NCBI GenBank assembly: GCA_015654595.1 | Contig: JAATGQ010000063.1 | Location: 1 to 64,000 of the forward strand | Length of the DNA: 64,000 bases | DNA from: Chitinophagales bacterium | GTDB lineage: Bacteria; Bacteroidota; Bacteroidia; Chitinophagales; Chitinophagaceae | Reading direction: 5' to 3' | In this document: in pieces, positions 35,461-44,232 of the stretch | How the letters are laid out: each line of letters starts with the position of its first letter | Position numbering within the stretch: the first letter of the stretch is position 1 | Program-made: the position numbers and the translations under genes | The notes under the pieces: model-generated | Told to the model about the DNA's origin: nothing | The model's input: the letters and a program-made list of their open reading frames with translations, nothing else | Database searches by the model: none

Positions 35461-35500
35461 TAACTTCGCCGCAAATTTAACGCAAAGGAATTGGACCAAA
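35461..35500. promoter_or_regulatory. divergent purB/mqnA promoter region
   Basis: Plus strand: TAACTTCG (35461-35468) preceded by a TTTG 18 bases upstream, for mqnA. Minus strand: TAAATTTG (35479-35472), with TTTG (35500-35497) 17 bases upstream, for purB. Both are near the Bacteroidota consensus though spacing is one or two bases short; they overlap, so the genes may compete for polymerase. Confidence 0.4.
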
Positions 35501-36282
35501 AAATACGAGTAGGTGCTGTAAGCTACCTGAATACAAAGCCGTTACTCTACGGAATAGACCGAGCCCCGCTAAGGGAAAGGATGGAATTGATCATCGATTA
35601 CCCTGCCAGCATCGCCGAAATGCTGCTAAAAGACGAGATTGACATGGGATTGGTGCCGGTGGCGATCATCCCGCGAATGAAAGAATATTATATCAATGGG
35701 GAGTATTGTATCGCCAGCGACGGAAATGTAGCTTCCGTATGTCTGTTCAGCGAAGTGCCGATCAGCGAAGTAAAGACGGTGCTGCTGGACTACCAGAGCC
35801 GGACCTCGGTTCAGTTGGCCAGGGTGCTGCTGAAAGAATACTGGAAAGTGGAAGTGGAGCTAGTCGACGCCGGAAAAGATTACCGCGGGCAGATAAAAGG
35901 TACGACCGCCGGTGTCGTGATCGGGGACAGAGCCTTGGAACAACGACTGATCTCTCCCTATGTTTATGATCTGGCCGAAGGCTGGAAAGCGCTGACAGGG
36001 CTTCCTTTTGTCTTTGCAGCCTGGATCAGCAACAAGCCGCTGGATCCTGATTTTATACAGGCTTTTGACGCCGCCAACCACCTGGGAATTCAGCATATAG
36101 AGGAAGTTATTGAGGAGAATCCTTATTCCATCTTCTCTTTACATGATTATTACACCATTCATCTCGACTACAGGCTGGATGCTGAAAAGCGAAAAGGATT
36201 GGAGCGGTTTATCCAATACCTTACCGGATCAGCATCACCACTCCGTTTTTCGTCACCGGTCCGCAATACGTCATTGCTTTGA
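35491..36282 (+). CDS. mqnA: chorismate dehydratase MqnA
   Basis: MqnA converts chorismate to 3-enolpyruvoyl-benzoate, the first step of the futalosine route to menaquinone. The 263-residue protein starts at TTG (no ATG upstream in frame; AAAGGA precedes it) with VGAVSYLNTKPLLYGID, then DEIDMGLVPVAIIPRM, YCIASDGNVASVCLFSE, the Ser/Thr-rich LDYQSRTSVQLARVLL, and GLPFVFAAWISNKPLD. The periplasmic-binding-protein fold is complete by about residue 245. Its last codons overlap the end of the convergent giant gene by 62 bp. The TTG start may mean low translation. Confidence 0.92.
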   Translation: MDQKIRVGAVSYLNTKPLLYGIDRAPLRERMELIIDYPASIAEMLLKDEIDMGLVPVAIIPRMKEYYINGEYCIASDGNVASVCLFSEVPISEVKTVLLDYQSRTSVQLARVLLKEYWKVEVELVDAGKDYRGQIKGTTAGVVIGDRALEQRLISPYVYDLAEGWKALTGLPFVFAAWISNKPLDPDFIQAFDAANHLGIQHIEEVIEENPYSIFSLHDYYTIHLDYRLDAEKRKGLERFIQYLTGSASPLRFSSPVRNTSLL

Positions 36283-39200
36283 TGACATATACATAGGCAC
36301 CGGCGGGCTGGAGTTTTCCTTTGAAGGTTCCGTCCCAGCAATCTGATGGGTTGCGGGACGAGAATACTCTTGCTCCCCAGCGATCATATACTGCCATTTC
36401 TTCCAATTGTACATCCCCCCAGCGGGTAACGCCAAAACAATCGTTGTGCCCGTCTCCATTGGGTGTAAATGCATTAGGTACAACAAAAGTATTGGCTCCT
36501 GTCGCCTTTACCAGTATGCGTAAGGTATAGGAGGCTTTACAGCCATCGGGAGCTGTACCGATCACGATGTAGGTGGTAGAGCTATCGGTCGTGGCGATCG
36601 GGTCGGGAGAATAGATATTATCCAATCCTGCCGGCGGCATCCAGACATAACTGATACCACCCGTAGCATGCAATTGTGCGCTGTGAATCGTACAGTCGAG
36701 ATCATTGTCTTTTGTAGCCGTAATGACGGGGCTTTCCTTGACTGTTACTTTTACGTCGAAGGTGCTGGTATAGGCCGGGCAGATGCTATCCGTGATATTG
36801 ACGGTATAGGTGGTCGTTGCTGTAGGATCGGCGACGGGATAGGCCGCAGTTGGATCATCCAGTCCTATAGAGGGCGTCCACATATAAACATAGCCGGGAT
36901 TGTTGTCGTGTACATTCAGCTTGGTAGAAAAGCCGGTACAGATGCTATCATCTGCGGGTTTCTGGAAGACGGCGACAGGCCTTACGTCAACGGTTTGAGA
37001 ATCGATCTCGGTACAATGATTGACGTCTGTCAGCGTTAAATAGAATTTCGTGTCAACCGTTGGGCTGGCAAGCGGAGTGGCACTACCGGGATTGTCAAGC
37101 GGCGCCGCCGGTGTCCAGGAATAGCTTCCGGATCCGCCATTGGCGTTGAGTTGGGCTGCATCGCCTTTACAGATCAGCGTGTCTTTCGACAGCATGCTCA
37201 GCAGGTGCGGGTACTGGTTGACGGTCGCGGATGAGCTGGCCGTACAGCCTCGGGCGGACGTCCCCGTGACGGTATATTGAATGGAAACACCATCCGGATT
37301 GCCTGGCAATTGTACGACAGGATTGGCGATATCCGGGTTGGATAGTCCGTCTGCCGGTGTCCATTGGTAATTGAGTGATCCGCTTGCCTGTAGCTGTACA
37401 GGCAGACCAGGGCATGCTGTAACGGTCGGAGCTATCGACACAGAAGGGATCTCCACATCGATGGTCGCCGAATCTGTTTCTACACTGACGGGTGCAAAGG
37501 ACAGGTCATCTAGACCGAAGTCATTACCGGAAGAGGTGGTGTTCTGGTCGACGATCGCAATATCTGCGGATAGAACGTTACCTGAGTTCCACAAAAGATG
37601 ATAGGTCTGCCATCCGCAGGTTGTTGTGCCTGCTGTGATAAGCGCGCCGATGGGGTGGCCGTTGATATAAACCTTTAACTGTGCCGGGTTAGCGGTTGCA
37701 AAAGGGGAGAGCCAGAAGGAGAAGGCGTAGTTCGTATATTGCTGTACGTTTACCCTCTCCGTCCATACGGTGTCTCCGGGTTGTTCCGAGCCATTGACCA
37801 GTAACATGAGTCCTTGTCCGGTTGTATGGTCGACACAGGGAGAGGCGCCGGGCAGCCAGCCATTGGGGGAGGCGGCTACGCTATAATTGCCGGATAAATA
37901 ACCCACTGTATTATTGAAATAGTCAGAATAAAAACCAGTATTCCCTTTTGAGAAATCGCCATTGACGAGCAGATTGGTCCCGAGGGTGTGACCTGTAAAA
38001 TGGTACTTGGTGGTGGTGGTTGGCGTTACAACTGGTGATGTCGACGAAGAGTTATCCATATAGTCGGTCGGATTCCAGCAGAAATCAAGAACGGGCAAAG
38101 TGCGTAGTGTGACGGACTGGCCGACGCAGATACCGGTGTCGGCGGTTTGCAGGATATCGGCTGGCGTAATGCCGATGAACAGGATCTTTTGAGTAGAAGA
38201 GTTGCAGCTTCCGGAGTTTCCTGTCAGGGTGACGAAATAGTTGGCCGGATTAGGGGCGGTATAAGTGAGCGAGGGGTCGCTGCCGCCTGCGGAATAGGTC
38301 GTGCCATTGATATCCCAGCTATAGGTAACACCGGCAGAGCTGTTGGCATCAAATTCGACCTGCATGGGATTGCAGGGATCCTGCTGATAAGTGAAATCCG
38401 TGTTGACCTCCGGCTGCCAGGTGAGTTGGACATTCGCGCTGACTGCGCATCCATGGGGAGTCGACCCGGTCACCGTATAGCTAATGGAAGTGCTGGTTGT
38501 GGACAGGGGGGCAAGGGCCGTTGGGTTGGCAATCGTCGAGTCTGAAAGATCTGTGGAGGGCGACCATTTCCAGACAAGCGATGGATCGCTTCCTGCAGCC
38601 TGCAATTGCTGGGGCACATTGGGGCATAATGTAGCGGTGGCGGGAGTTGCCGTCACTGTAGGCGGCTGGTCCACGGTGATGATTACAGAATCCTGTTCCA
38701 GTACCTCCTGGGAGAAATAAATATCATCGAGAGCGAAATCATTTCCACTGAAATTTGTATTCTGGTTGAGGATCGAGATGATGGCAGACGTGGCGCTTCC
38801 CGAGTTCCAGACTGTATAGAACTGATCCCATTTGCAGCTGGCGGCATTGGCAGAGAACGGGGTGCTCAATGGCTGACCGTTGATCGAGAATTGCAGTTGG
38901 GCCGGATTGATCGTTGTAATGGTCTCCAGCCAGCAGGAAAAGATATAATTTGTATAAGGCTTTACAGGGACCGTTTCGGACCAGACGTTCACATTGGGTT
39001 GATCGGATCCATTTATCATCAGCATATTGCCTGACCCTGTGGTATGATCGACACAAGGCGTAAAACCAGAATACCAGCTGGTGGGGCTGGGCCCCACAGA
39101 GTAAACGCCCGCATTAAAACCACTGCTGTTGTTGGTGTATGCCGAAGTAAAACCGGTATTCCCGGCAGAAAAGTCACCGTTTACGACGAGATTATCGCCT

Positions 39201-41608
39201 GGAACATGCGCTGTAAAATAATATTTGGTCGTGACGGATGGGGTTGCAACCGGGTTAGCAGAGGCTGGATTGTCGAGGTAAGTGGTCGGAGACCAGCAGA
39301 AATCAAGAACGGGCTTTGTCGTCAGCGTAACGGATTTTCCCAGGCAGATGCCGGTATCGGGTTGAATGATCAGGTCTGCGGGAGTAACTTCGATGTCGAC
39401 GGTTTTTGTCGTAGTTGCCTGGCAGACCGAGCCGCTGGCCGATAGGGTTACAGGGTAGGAGCCAGTCGCAGGGAAAATATGTGTCAACGATGCTCCTCCG
39501 GTTGTTGTCGAGGGATAATCGACGCCGGCGATGGTCCAGCTATAGTTTGCTCCGGTATTGAGCGGACCTGTAAAATCAAGCGTTAACGGATTACAGGTTT
39601 CCTGCACAAAATCAAAATCATAAGCAGGCGGGACGTTGACGGTGACGACTACATTATTGGAGGTAACCCGGCATTTCACCGACTGGATATTGCCGCCTTC
39701 GGCGGATAACATCCGATAGTAATAGTCGATAGATTGAGTGGCATCGGTCGGAGTGACCGTTAACTGGGTGGAATTGGATGAAGGGATGTCCGTCCAGGTC
39801 TTGCCGCTGTCGGTGCTGACCTGCCATAAATATTCCGGGTTGGTATAGCCGGTAGTAACCGATCCATTGAGCGTAATGGCAGTCCCGGAACAAAGCGGTG
39901 TCGGCGCCGTAGCGGCTGCTGTTGTGGTCGGGCCGCAAGGACGGAACGTGATATCATCGATGGCAAAGTCGTTGCCGACGGCATTGGGTCCTGAGCCAAT
40001 GACCGTATTGTCCTGGATACTCACGATGACCGAACTGAGACCTGCGGGAAGTTCGAACATGAATCCGTAATGATTCCATGTCATGACTGCGCTTTGGGGA
40101 ATGGGCCCGGAATTGTAGGTGGCCAGTACGGTTCCATCCAACGTCTGTACTATAAATGTCAGATTGGGCAGCAAGTTGACCCCCAGATTAGGAAGATCTG
40201 TGTTTGCGAACCAGGCTGCATACTCATATTTGACGCCCCCGCAAAGATTGTCGATCTGTTGGCGGTAAAACTCACCGGTTGTCGACAGGGGATTCTCATA
40301 CAGCATATAGCCATTAGGATCACCTGTATGATCTGTACTGCCGGAATGCCAGACCGAGCCGGTGTAGTTATTGGGGACATTGTTGGTAATGGTGTATTGC
40401 CCATCCAGCGGTGTCGGTGTTGCGGGGTTGCCGCTGACGGCAACATAGGTCAGACTGGTGCTGGCGCCGGGCACAACCGTTGGAAGATCCGGAGAATTTC
40501 CGGGACCGCTTCCAAAAGTAATATTGAGGATCGGGTCTCCCAGGCTGCCCGTACAAAGCGTACAGTTATTCGGATTGACCGAAGCGGATACTCCCGTCAC
40601 AGGTGTTGAGGTCGAGCAGTCGGCGCCCGCTTGAATCGTCAGCAAGGTATAGGTCGTGGAGACCGCGGGCTGTACCTGGACATTGAAGGGGACACCGTCC
40701 ATTACGTTGGTCTGGGTATAGGTGGTGGTCCCATCGGTGTAAGTGATGGTGAATGGTCCTGATCCGCCGCTGGTCGAATGATAGGTCAGCATCCCCGGTG
40801 CACCATTACAGGTATTGCTCCCCGTGAGTGTGCCTGCCAGCGTTGCCGGTGTATTGCAATAGGGGTTATTCTGGTTGACCTGCGATCCATTGACCAGCGT
40901 TCCATTCCAGGTTGAATTACCTTGCTTATTGGAAAGATTGTCAAAATAATAATAGGCCAGCAACCCCGTCTGTGTTGTCGGGCTGGGTAGTGGAACGCTC
41001 ATGTATTGCTGTATCTGAGCCTGTGTACGAACGACATTCCAGATACGCACGTTATTGACATAGCCCTCGAAACTTTCGTTCGGTGTGGCGGCGTCATACA
41101 TGCCGATCTTCGCGTTGTAATCATTCTGGACAAGATTGCCGCTGGCAGCTGTTTGAGCGACAAGAACTCCATTGCGGTAGAACTTAAGGGAGGCCCCGTC
41201 ATAGGTCATCGCTACGTGGTAAACCCGGTTCAGCTGGATGTCGCAGGACGCCGACGCGGAAGCATAGCCGTGGGTCGTAGTGATCTCGGCGTCGTCGGGT
41301 CGAAGCAGGTAGTTGACAGTGTTTGGGTCGATATGTTTTGATACGAGATCTCCGGCATAAAACATTCCCCCCGAATAAGGAGTTGTCCTGCAAAATTCAG
41401 CCTCGACCGTAATCTGTGTTCCCGGGACGTCCAGATCGCCCAGTTTCACGGCAGACTCCAGACCAGGAGGTAGATATAGCCAGTTGGAACAGGTTTGGCC
41501 AGCGCCGAGGAAAGGCAGCAGCAAGAAAACAAAAGAAAGTATTCGCGCGAATTGGGTCAGTTTGGTCACGGTTAGGGTGATAGGGAGTTCGTCGTGCAAA
41601 ATATGCAA
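36221..41608 (-). CDS. giant secreted protein with T9SS type B (gliding-motility-associated) sorting domain
   Basis: A 1795-residue surface or secreted protein. The signal peptide lies in LSFVFLLLPFLGAGQ; a GTG at 41569 is a plausible alternative start that gives a cleaner signal. Next is a LamG/concanavalin-like domain (about 55-205), Ig-like and PKD-like repeats, and two copies of a block whose core reads VNGDFSxGNTGF...PCVDHTTGxG...GNDFxLDD (roughly residues 805-970 and 1210-1370). Further PKD/Ig repeats follow (DTLICKGDAAQL, VDVRPVAVFQKP). The last 90 residues (VPNAFTPNGDGHNDCFGV ... GAYVYVIKA) are the CHU_C domain that directs type IX secretion and surface retention. The gene stands alone between mqnA and the glycan operon. 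Likely an adhesin or large binding protein; no catalytic domain was recognised. Confidence 0.93.
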   Translation of the reverse strand: MHILHDELPITLTVTKLTQFARILSFVFLLLPFLGAGQTCSNWLYLPPGLESAVKLGDLDVPGTQITVEAEFCRTTPYSGGMFYAGDLVSKHIDPNTVNYLLRPDDAEITTTHGYASASASCDIQLNRVYHVAMTYDGASLKFYRNGVLVAQTAASGNLVQNDYNAKIGMYDAATPNESFEGYVNNVRIWNVVRTQAQIQQYMSVPLPSPTTQTGLLAYYYFDNLSNKQGNSTWNGTLVNGSQVNQNNPYCNTPATLAGTLTGSNTCNGAPGMLTYHSTSGGSGPFTITYTDGTTTYTQTNVMDGVPFNVQVQPAVSTTYTLLTIQAGADCSTSTPVTGVSASVNPNNCTLCTGSLGDPILNITFGSGPGNSPDLPTVVPGASTSLTYVAVSGNPATPTPLDGQYTITNNVPNNYTGSVWHSGSTDHTGDPNGYMLYENPLSTTGEFYRQQIDNLCGGVKYEYAAWFANTDLPNLGVNLLPNLTFIVQTLDGTVLATYNSGPIPQSAVMTWNHYGFMFELPAGLSSVIVSIQDNTVIGSGPNAVGNDFAIDDITFRPCGPTTTAAATAPTPLCSGTAITLNGSVTTGYTNPEYLWQVSTDSGKTWTDIPSSNSTQLTVTPTDATQSIDYYYRMLSAEGGNIQSVKCRVTSNNVVVTVNVPPAYDFDFVQETCNPLTLDFTGPLNTGANYSWTIAGVDYPSTTTGGASLTHIFPATGSYPVTLSASGSVCQATTTKTVDIEVTPADLIIQPDTGICLGKSVTLTTKPVLDFCWSPTTYLDNPASANPVATPSVTTKYYFTAHVPGDNLVVNGDFSAGNTGFTSAYTNNSSGFNAGVYSVGPSPTSWYSGFTPCVDHTTGSGNMLMINGSDQPNVNVWSETVPVKPYTNYIFSCWLETITTINPAQLQFSINGQPLSTPFSANAASCKWDQFYTVWNSGSATSAIISILNQNTNFSGNDFALDDIYFSQEVLEQDSVIITVDQPPTVTATPATATLCPNVPQQLQAAGSDPSLVWKWSPSTDLSDSTIANPTALAPLSTTSTSISYTVTGSTPHGCAVSANVQLTWQPEVNTDFTYQQDPCNPMQVEFDANSSAGVTYSWDINGTTYSAGGSDPSLTYTAPNPANYFVTLTGNSGSCNSSTQKILFIGITPADILQTADTGICVGQSVTLRTLPVLDFCWNPTDYMDNSSSTSPVVTPTTTTKYHFTGHTLGTNLLVNGDFSKGNTGFYSDYFNNTVGYLSGNYSVAASPNGWLPGASPCVDHTTGQGLMLLVNGSEQPGDTVWTERVNVQQYTNYAFSFWLSPFATANPAQLKVYINGHPIGALITAGTTTCGWQTYHLLWNSGNVLSADIAIVDQNTTSSGNDFGLDDLSFAPVSVETDSATIDVEIPSVSIAPTVTACPGLPVQLQASGSLNYQWTPADGLSNPDIANPVVQLPGNPDGVSIQYTVTGTSARGCTASSSATVNQYPHLLSMLSKDTLICKGDAAQLNANGGSGSYSWTPAAPLDNPGSATPLASPTVDTKFYLTLTDVNHCTEIDSQTVDVRPVAVFQKPADDSICTGFSTKLNVHDNNPGYVYMWTPSIGLDDPTAAYPVADPTATTTYTVNITDSICPAYTSTFDVKVTVKESPVITATKDNDLDCTIHSAQLHATGGISYVWMPPAGLDNIYSPDPIATTDSSTTYIVIGTAPDGCKASYTLRILVKATGANTFVVPNAFTPNGDGHNDCFGVTRWGDVQLEEMAVYDRWGARVFSSRNPSDCWDGTFKGKLQPAGAYVYVIKAMTYCGPVTKNGVVMLIR
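37480..39190 (-). repeat. intragenic duplication of a PKD plus carbohydrate-binding-like block
   Basis: Two long similar stretches inside the giant gene, about 39190-38700 and 37975-37490 for the best part, each preceded by a matching PVLDFCWxPT...TTTKYxFT segment and a PKD domain. At protein level about half the residues agree over some 160 residues, including PCVDHTTG, NPAQL and GNDF-LDD. This shows an old tandem duplication of about 400 residues. Confidence 0.8.
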
Positions 41609-41641
41609 ATTTCTGTATTTCCCCGGTTAAAATGTATTATG

Positions 41642-41665
41642 GTGTGCCCACTCCGATGGGCATAC
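41642..41665. repeat. hairpin upstream of the glycan operon
   Basis: GTGTGCCCA (41642-41650) and TGGGCATAC (41657-41665) pair as a 9-bp stem with one G-U and a six-base loop. It lies between the giant gene (minus) and rfbF (plus), upstream of the predicted -7 box. Function unknown; a regulator site is possible. Confidence 0.35.
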
Positions 41666-41817
41666 GCTGTAGATCGCCTTCTCCTTTTGAGAAGTATGCG
41701 GAAGGACGATGAGGGAGTTGCCTACACGAGGGCCAATCCCTGCAGGGGTTGATAAGGGCTTATAATTCAGCTGAAAGGAATAAGGCTGCAGAAGGCCTGA
41801 TTGTTGCCGAAATAAAC

Positions 41818-41825
41818 TAGATTTG
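41818..41825 (+). promoter_or_regulatory. -7 box of the glycan operon
   Basis: TAGATTTG is an exact TAnnTTTG, 24 bases before the rfbF ATG. No canonical TTTG at 19-21 bases upstream was found, so recognition may need an activator or an alternative sigma factor. Confidence 0.45.
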
Positions 41826-41849
41826 CGACAATCAGAATAAATATCCCGG

Positions 41850-42629
41850 ATGAAAGTAGTCATTTTTGCAGGGGGAATGGGTACACGGATTGCAGAAGAG
41901 ACCGGTACACGCCCCAAACCAATGGTTGAGATCGGAGGTAAACCCATTCTTTGGCATATTATGAAAATTTATAATGCCCAGGGATTTAATGAGTTTGTCA
42001 TCTGCCTTGGATACAAAGGTTACCTCATAAAGGAGTACTTTATGCATTATTACCTCCACAACTCGGACCTTACGATCGAATTGGGTAATAACAAGATCGA
42101 TGTCCATTCTTCCAATACAGAAACATTCAAGGTTACGCTAGTGGATACCGGCCAGGAAACAAAGACAGCCGGTCGTCTGCAGCGTGTAAGAGCTTTTCTC
42201 ACTCCAGGGGAAGACTTTATGCTGACCTATGGCGATGGGGTCGCTGACATTGATCTGAAGTCGTTGCTGCAGTTTCATCAGTCACACGGAAAGACCGCCA
42301 CAGTAACAGCAGTACAGCCGGAGGCCCGATTTGGCGGTTTGGAAATGACGGATAACGGGCAGGTCAATCGATTTAAGGAAAAGCCAAAAGGGGATGGCAA
42401 GTGGGTTAATGGCGGTTTCTTTGTGCTGGGTCCCAAGGTGTTTGATTATCTGAAGGACGATATGACCAATACGATGTGGGAAGATGAGCCGCTGGAGCGT
42501 CTTTCTCATGACAGCCAACTGATGGCCTACAAACATACCGGCTTCTGGAAACCAATGGATGCGATGCGTGACAAGATCGAGCTGGAAACCATGTGGCAAA
42601 AAAATGAGGCAAAGTGGAAGATATGGTAA
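41850..42629 (+). CDS. rfbF: glucose-1-phosphate cytidylyltransferase
   Basis: RfbF makes CDP-glucose from glucose-1-phosphate and CTP, the entry to CDP-6-deoxysugars. The 259-residue enzyme has the nucleotidyltransferase signature AGGMGTRIAEETGTRPKPMV at 8-27, GGKPILWHIMKIY, and the conserved RLQRVRAFLTPGEDFMLTYGDGVADID and KEKPKGDGKWVNGGFF blocks. First gene of the ten-gene glycan operon. Its stop lies past the rfbG start, so the two are coupled. Confidence 0.95.
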   Translation: MKVVIFAGGMGTRIAEETGTRPKPMVEIGGKPILWHIMKIYNAQGFNEFVICLGYKGYLIKEYFMHYYLHNSDLTIELGNNKIDVHSSNTETFKVTLVDTGQETKTAGRLQRVRAFLTPGEDFMLTYGDGVADIDLKSLLQFHQSHGKTATVTAVQPEARFGGLEMTDNGQVNRFKEKPKGDGKWVNGGFFVLGPKVFDYLKDDMTNTMWEDEPLERLSHDSQLMAYKHTGFWKPMDAMRDKIELETMWQKNEAKWKIW

Positions 42630-43690
42630 ACCTGGTTGAAACATATAAGGGCAAACGTATTTTCCTGACGGGGCATACCGGTTTCAAAGGGGCCTGGTTA
42701 TCCGCAATGCTGCATCAATTGGGCGCAAGGGTAAAAGGCTATTCTCTGCCGCCGGAACATGAACAGGGACTCTTTATGGTCCTGGGTGGTGAAGGAGTGG
42801 AGGAGAGTGTGCTGGCCGATATCCGTGACCGACAGCGTCTGGAACAGGAAATACTGGCTTTTGCTCCCGATTTCATCTTTCATCTGGCCGCGCAGCCGCT
42901 GGTGCGTCGTTCATACGAGATTCCCGCCGAGACGTTTGACGTCAATGTGACGGGTACGGCCAATGTGCTGGAAGCAGCCACGCGATTAAAAAAAGACTGT
43001 GTCATGGTGATGATCACCACCGACAAGGTCTATGAAAATAAAGAAAAGGCCGAATTGCTCTATAAAGAGGGCGATGTATTGGGGGGATATGACCCCTATA
43101 GCGCCAGTAAGGCTTGTGCCGAACTGGTGGTCAGCTCGTTCCGCAATTCATTTTTCCTGTCTGCTGCGGGACGACCCGTCAAATCTTTAGCCAGCACCCG
43201 GGCGGGGAATGTAATTGGCGGCGGCGACTGGAGTCGTGACCGCATCATCCCGGATATCGTTCGCTCGCTGATGGCCGGCAGGACGATCGACGTGCGCAAT
43301 CCCGCGGCGGTAAGACCCTGGCAGCATGTACTGGAGCCCCTGACGGGCTATCTTGTGCTCGGAGCGAAACTGCAGGAGTCGCCCAAAGTATACTCGAACG
43401 CGTTTAATTTTGGACCCTTGCCGGAGGGGCATCTGCCGGTGAGCGAAGTGGTAAAGACGGCGATCGACGTGTGGGGCAACGGGGACTGGCGGGATGCTTC
43501 TACACCAGGAGCGCCGCATGAGGCCGGGCTTCTCAAACTGGACATACAAAAAGCGCAGGAACAGCTGTCCTGGCGTCCAAAGCTCGATGCCCGGGAAGCG
43601 ATCCGGTGGACGCTGGAATGGTATAAACAGCCATTATCCGAGCAGCGTCGTTTTACATTTGAACAAATCAACCACTATTTTTCGCTATGA
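42623..43690 (+). CDS. rfbG: CDP-glucose 4,6-dehydratase
   Basis: RfbG converts CDP-glucose to CDP-4-keto-6-deoxyglucose. Rossmann motif TGHTGFKGAWLSAML near the N-terminus, HLAAQPLVRRSYEIPAET, MITTDKVYENKE, and the catalytic YDPYSASKACAELV (Tyr-x-x-x-Lys), all typical of extended short-chain dehydrogenases. About 355 residues, normal length. The ATG at 42623 overlaps the rfbF stop; a GTG at 42614 adds three residues. Its end overlaps the epimerase start as ATGA. Confidence 0.95.
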   Translation: MVNLVETYKGKRIFLTGHTGFKGAWLSAMLHQLGARVKGYSLPPEHEQGLFMVLGGEGVEESVLADIRDRQRLEQEILAFAPDFIFHLAAQPLVRRSYEIPAETFDVNVTGTANVLEAATRLKKDCVMVMITTDKVYENKEKAELLYKEGDVLGGYDPYSASKACAELVVSSFRNSFFLSAAGRPVKSLASTRAGNVIGGGDWSRDRIIPDIVRSLMAGRTIDVRNPAAVRPWQHVLEPLTGYLVLGAKLQESPKVYSNAFNFGPLPEGHLPVSEVVKTAIDVWGNGDWRDASTPGAPHEAGLLKLDIQKAQEQLSWRPKLDAREAIRWTLEWYKQPLSEQRRFTFEQINHYFSL

Positions 43691-44232
43691 GGTTTACCGA
43701 AACCAGGCTGTCGGGGAGCTTTGCCATCGACCTCGAAGTATATAGCGATGACCGCGGCTGGTTCGCGCGCACCTATGACAAACAGCGTTTTAAGGAGATC
43801 GGTCACGATAAAGAATGGGTTCAGCTAAACCATTCCTTTACCAGTAAGCCGGGTGCGCTGCGAGGCATGCATTTTCAATTTGCGCCTTATCGGGAGATCA
43901 AACTAGTCCGGTGTGTTGCCGGCGCAGTTTTTGATGTTATCGTCGACTTGCGGCATGGCTCGCCAACGTTTCTTCAATGGGAAGGGGTGGAATTGTCAGC
44001 GGCCAACAGAAAGATGCTGTATATCCCTGAAGGGTTTGCGCATGGTTTCCAGGTATTGCAGCAGAACAGCGAGCTGATCTACCATCATAGCGAGCCCTAT
44101 ACGCCGCAGGCTGAAGCTGGATTGCGGTACGACGATCCCCGGATCGGTATTCAATGGCCGCTGCCTGTCAGTGTCATCTCCAAACGGGACGACCAACACC
44201 CTTTTCTCACGGATAAATTCAATGGACTATAA
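43687..44232 (+). CDS. RfbC-like NDP-4-keto-6-deoxyhexose 3,5-epimerase
   Basis: A 181-residue cupin-fold epimerase of the RmlC/RfbC type: DDRGWFARTYDKQRFKEIGH, QLNHSFTSKPGALRGMHFQF with the substrate Arg and catalytic His, VFDVIVDLRHGSPTF, and LYIPEGFAHGFQVL. Such enzymes epimerise C3 and/or C5 of 4-keto-6-deoxysugars. Placed after rfbF-rfbG it probably acts on the CDP-sugar (or its C-methylated form) rather than dTDP-sugar, so an rmlC name would mislead. Overlaps neighbours on both sides. Confidence 0.93.
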   Translation: MRFTETRLSGSFAIDLEVYSDDRGWFARTYDKQRFKEIGHDKEWVQLNHSFTSKPGALRGMHFQFAPYREIKLVRCVAGAVFDVIVDLRHGSPTFLQWEGVELSAANRKMLYIPEGFAHGFQVLQQNSELIYHHSEPYTPQAEAGLRYDDPRIGIQWPLPVSVISKRDDQHPFLTDKFNGL

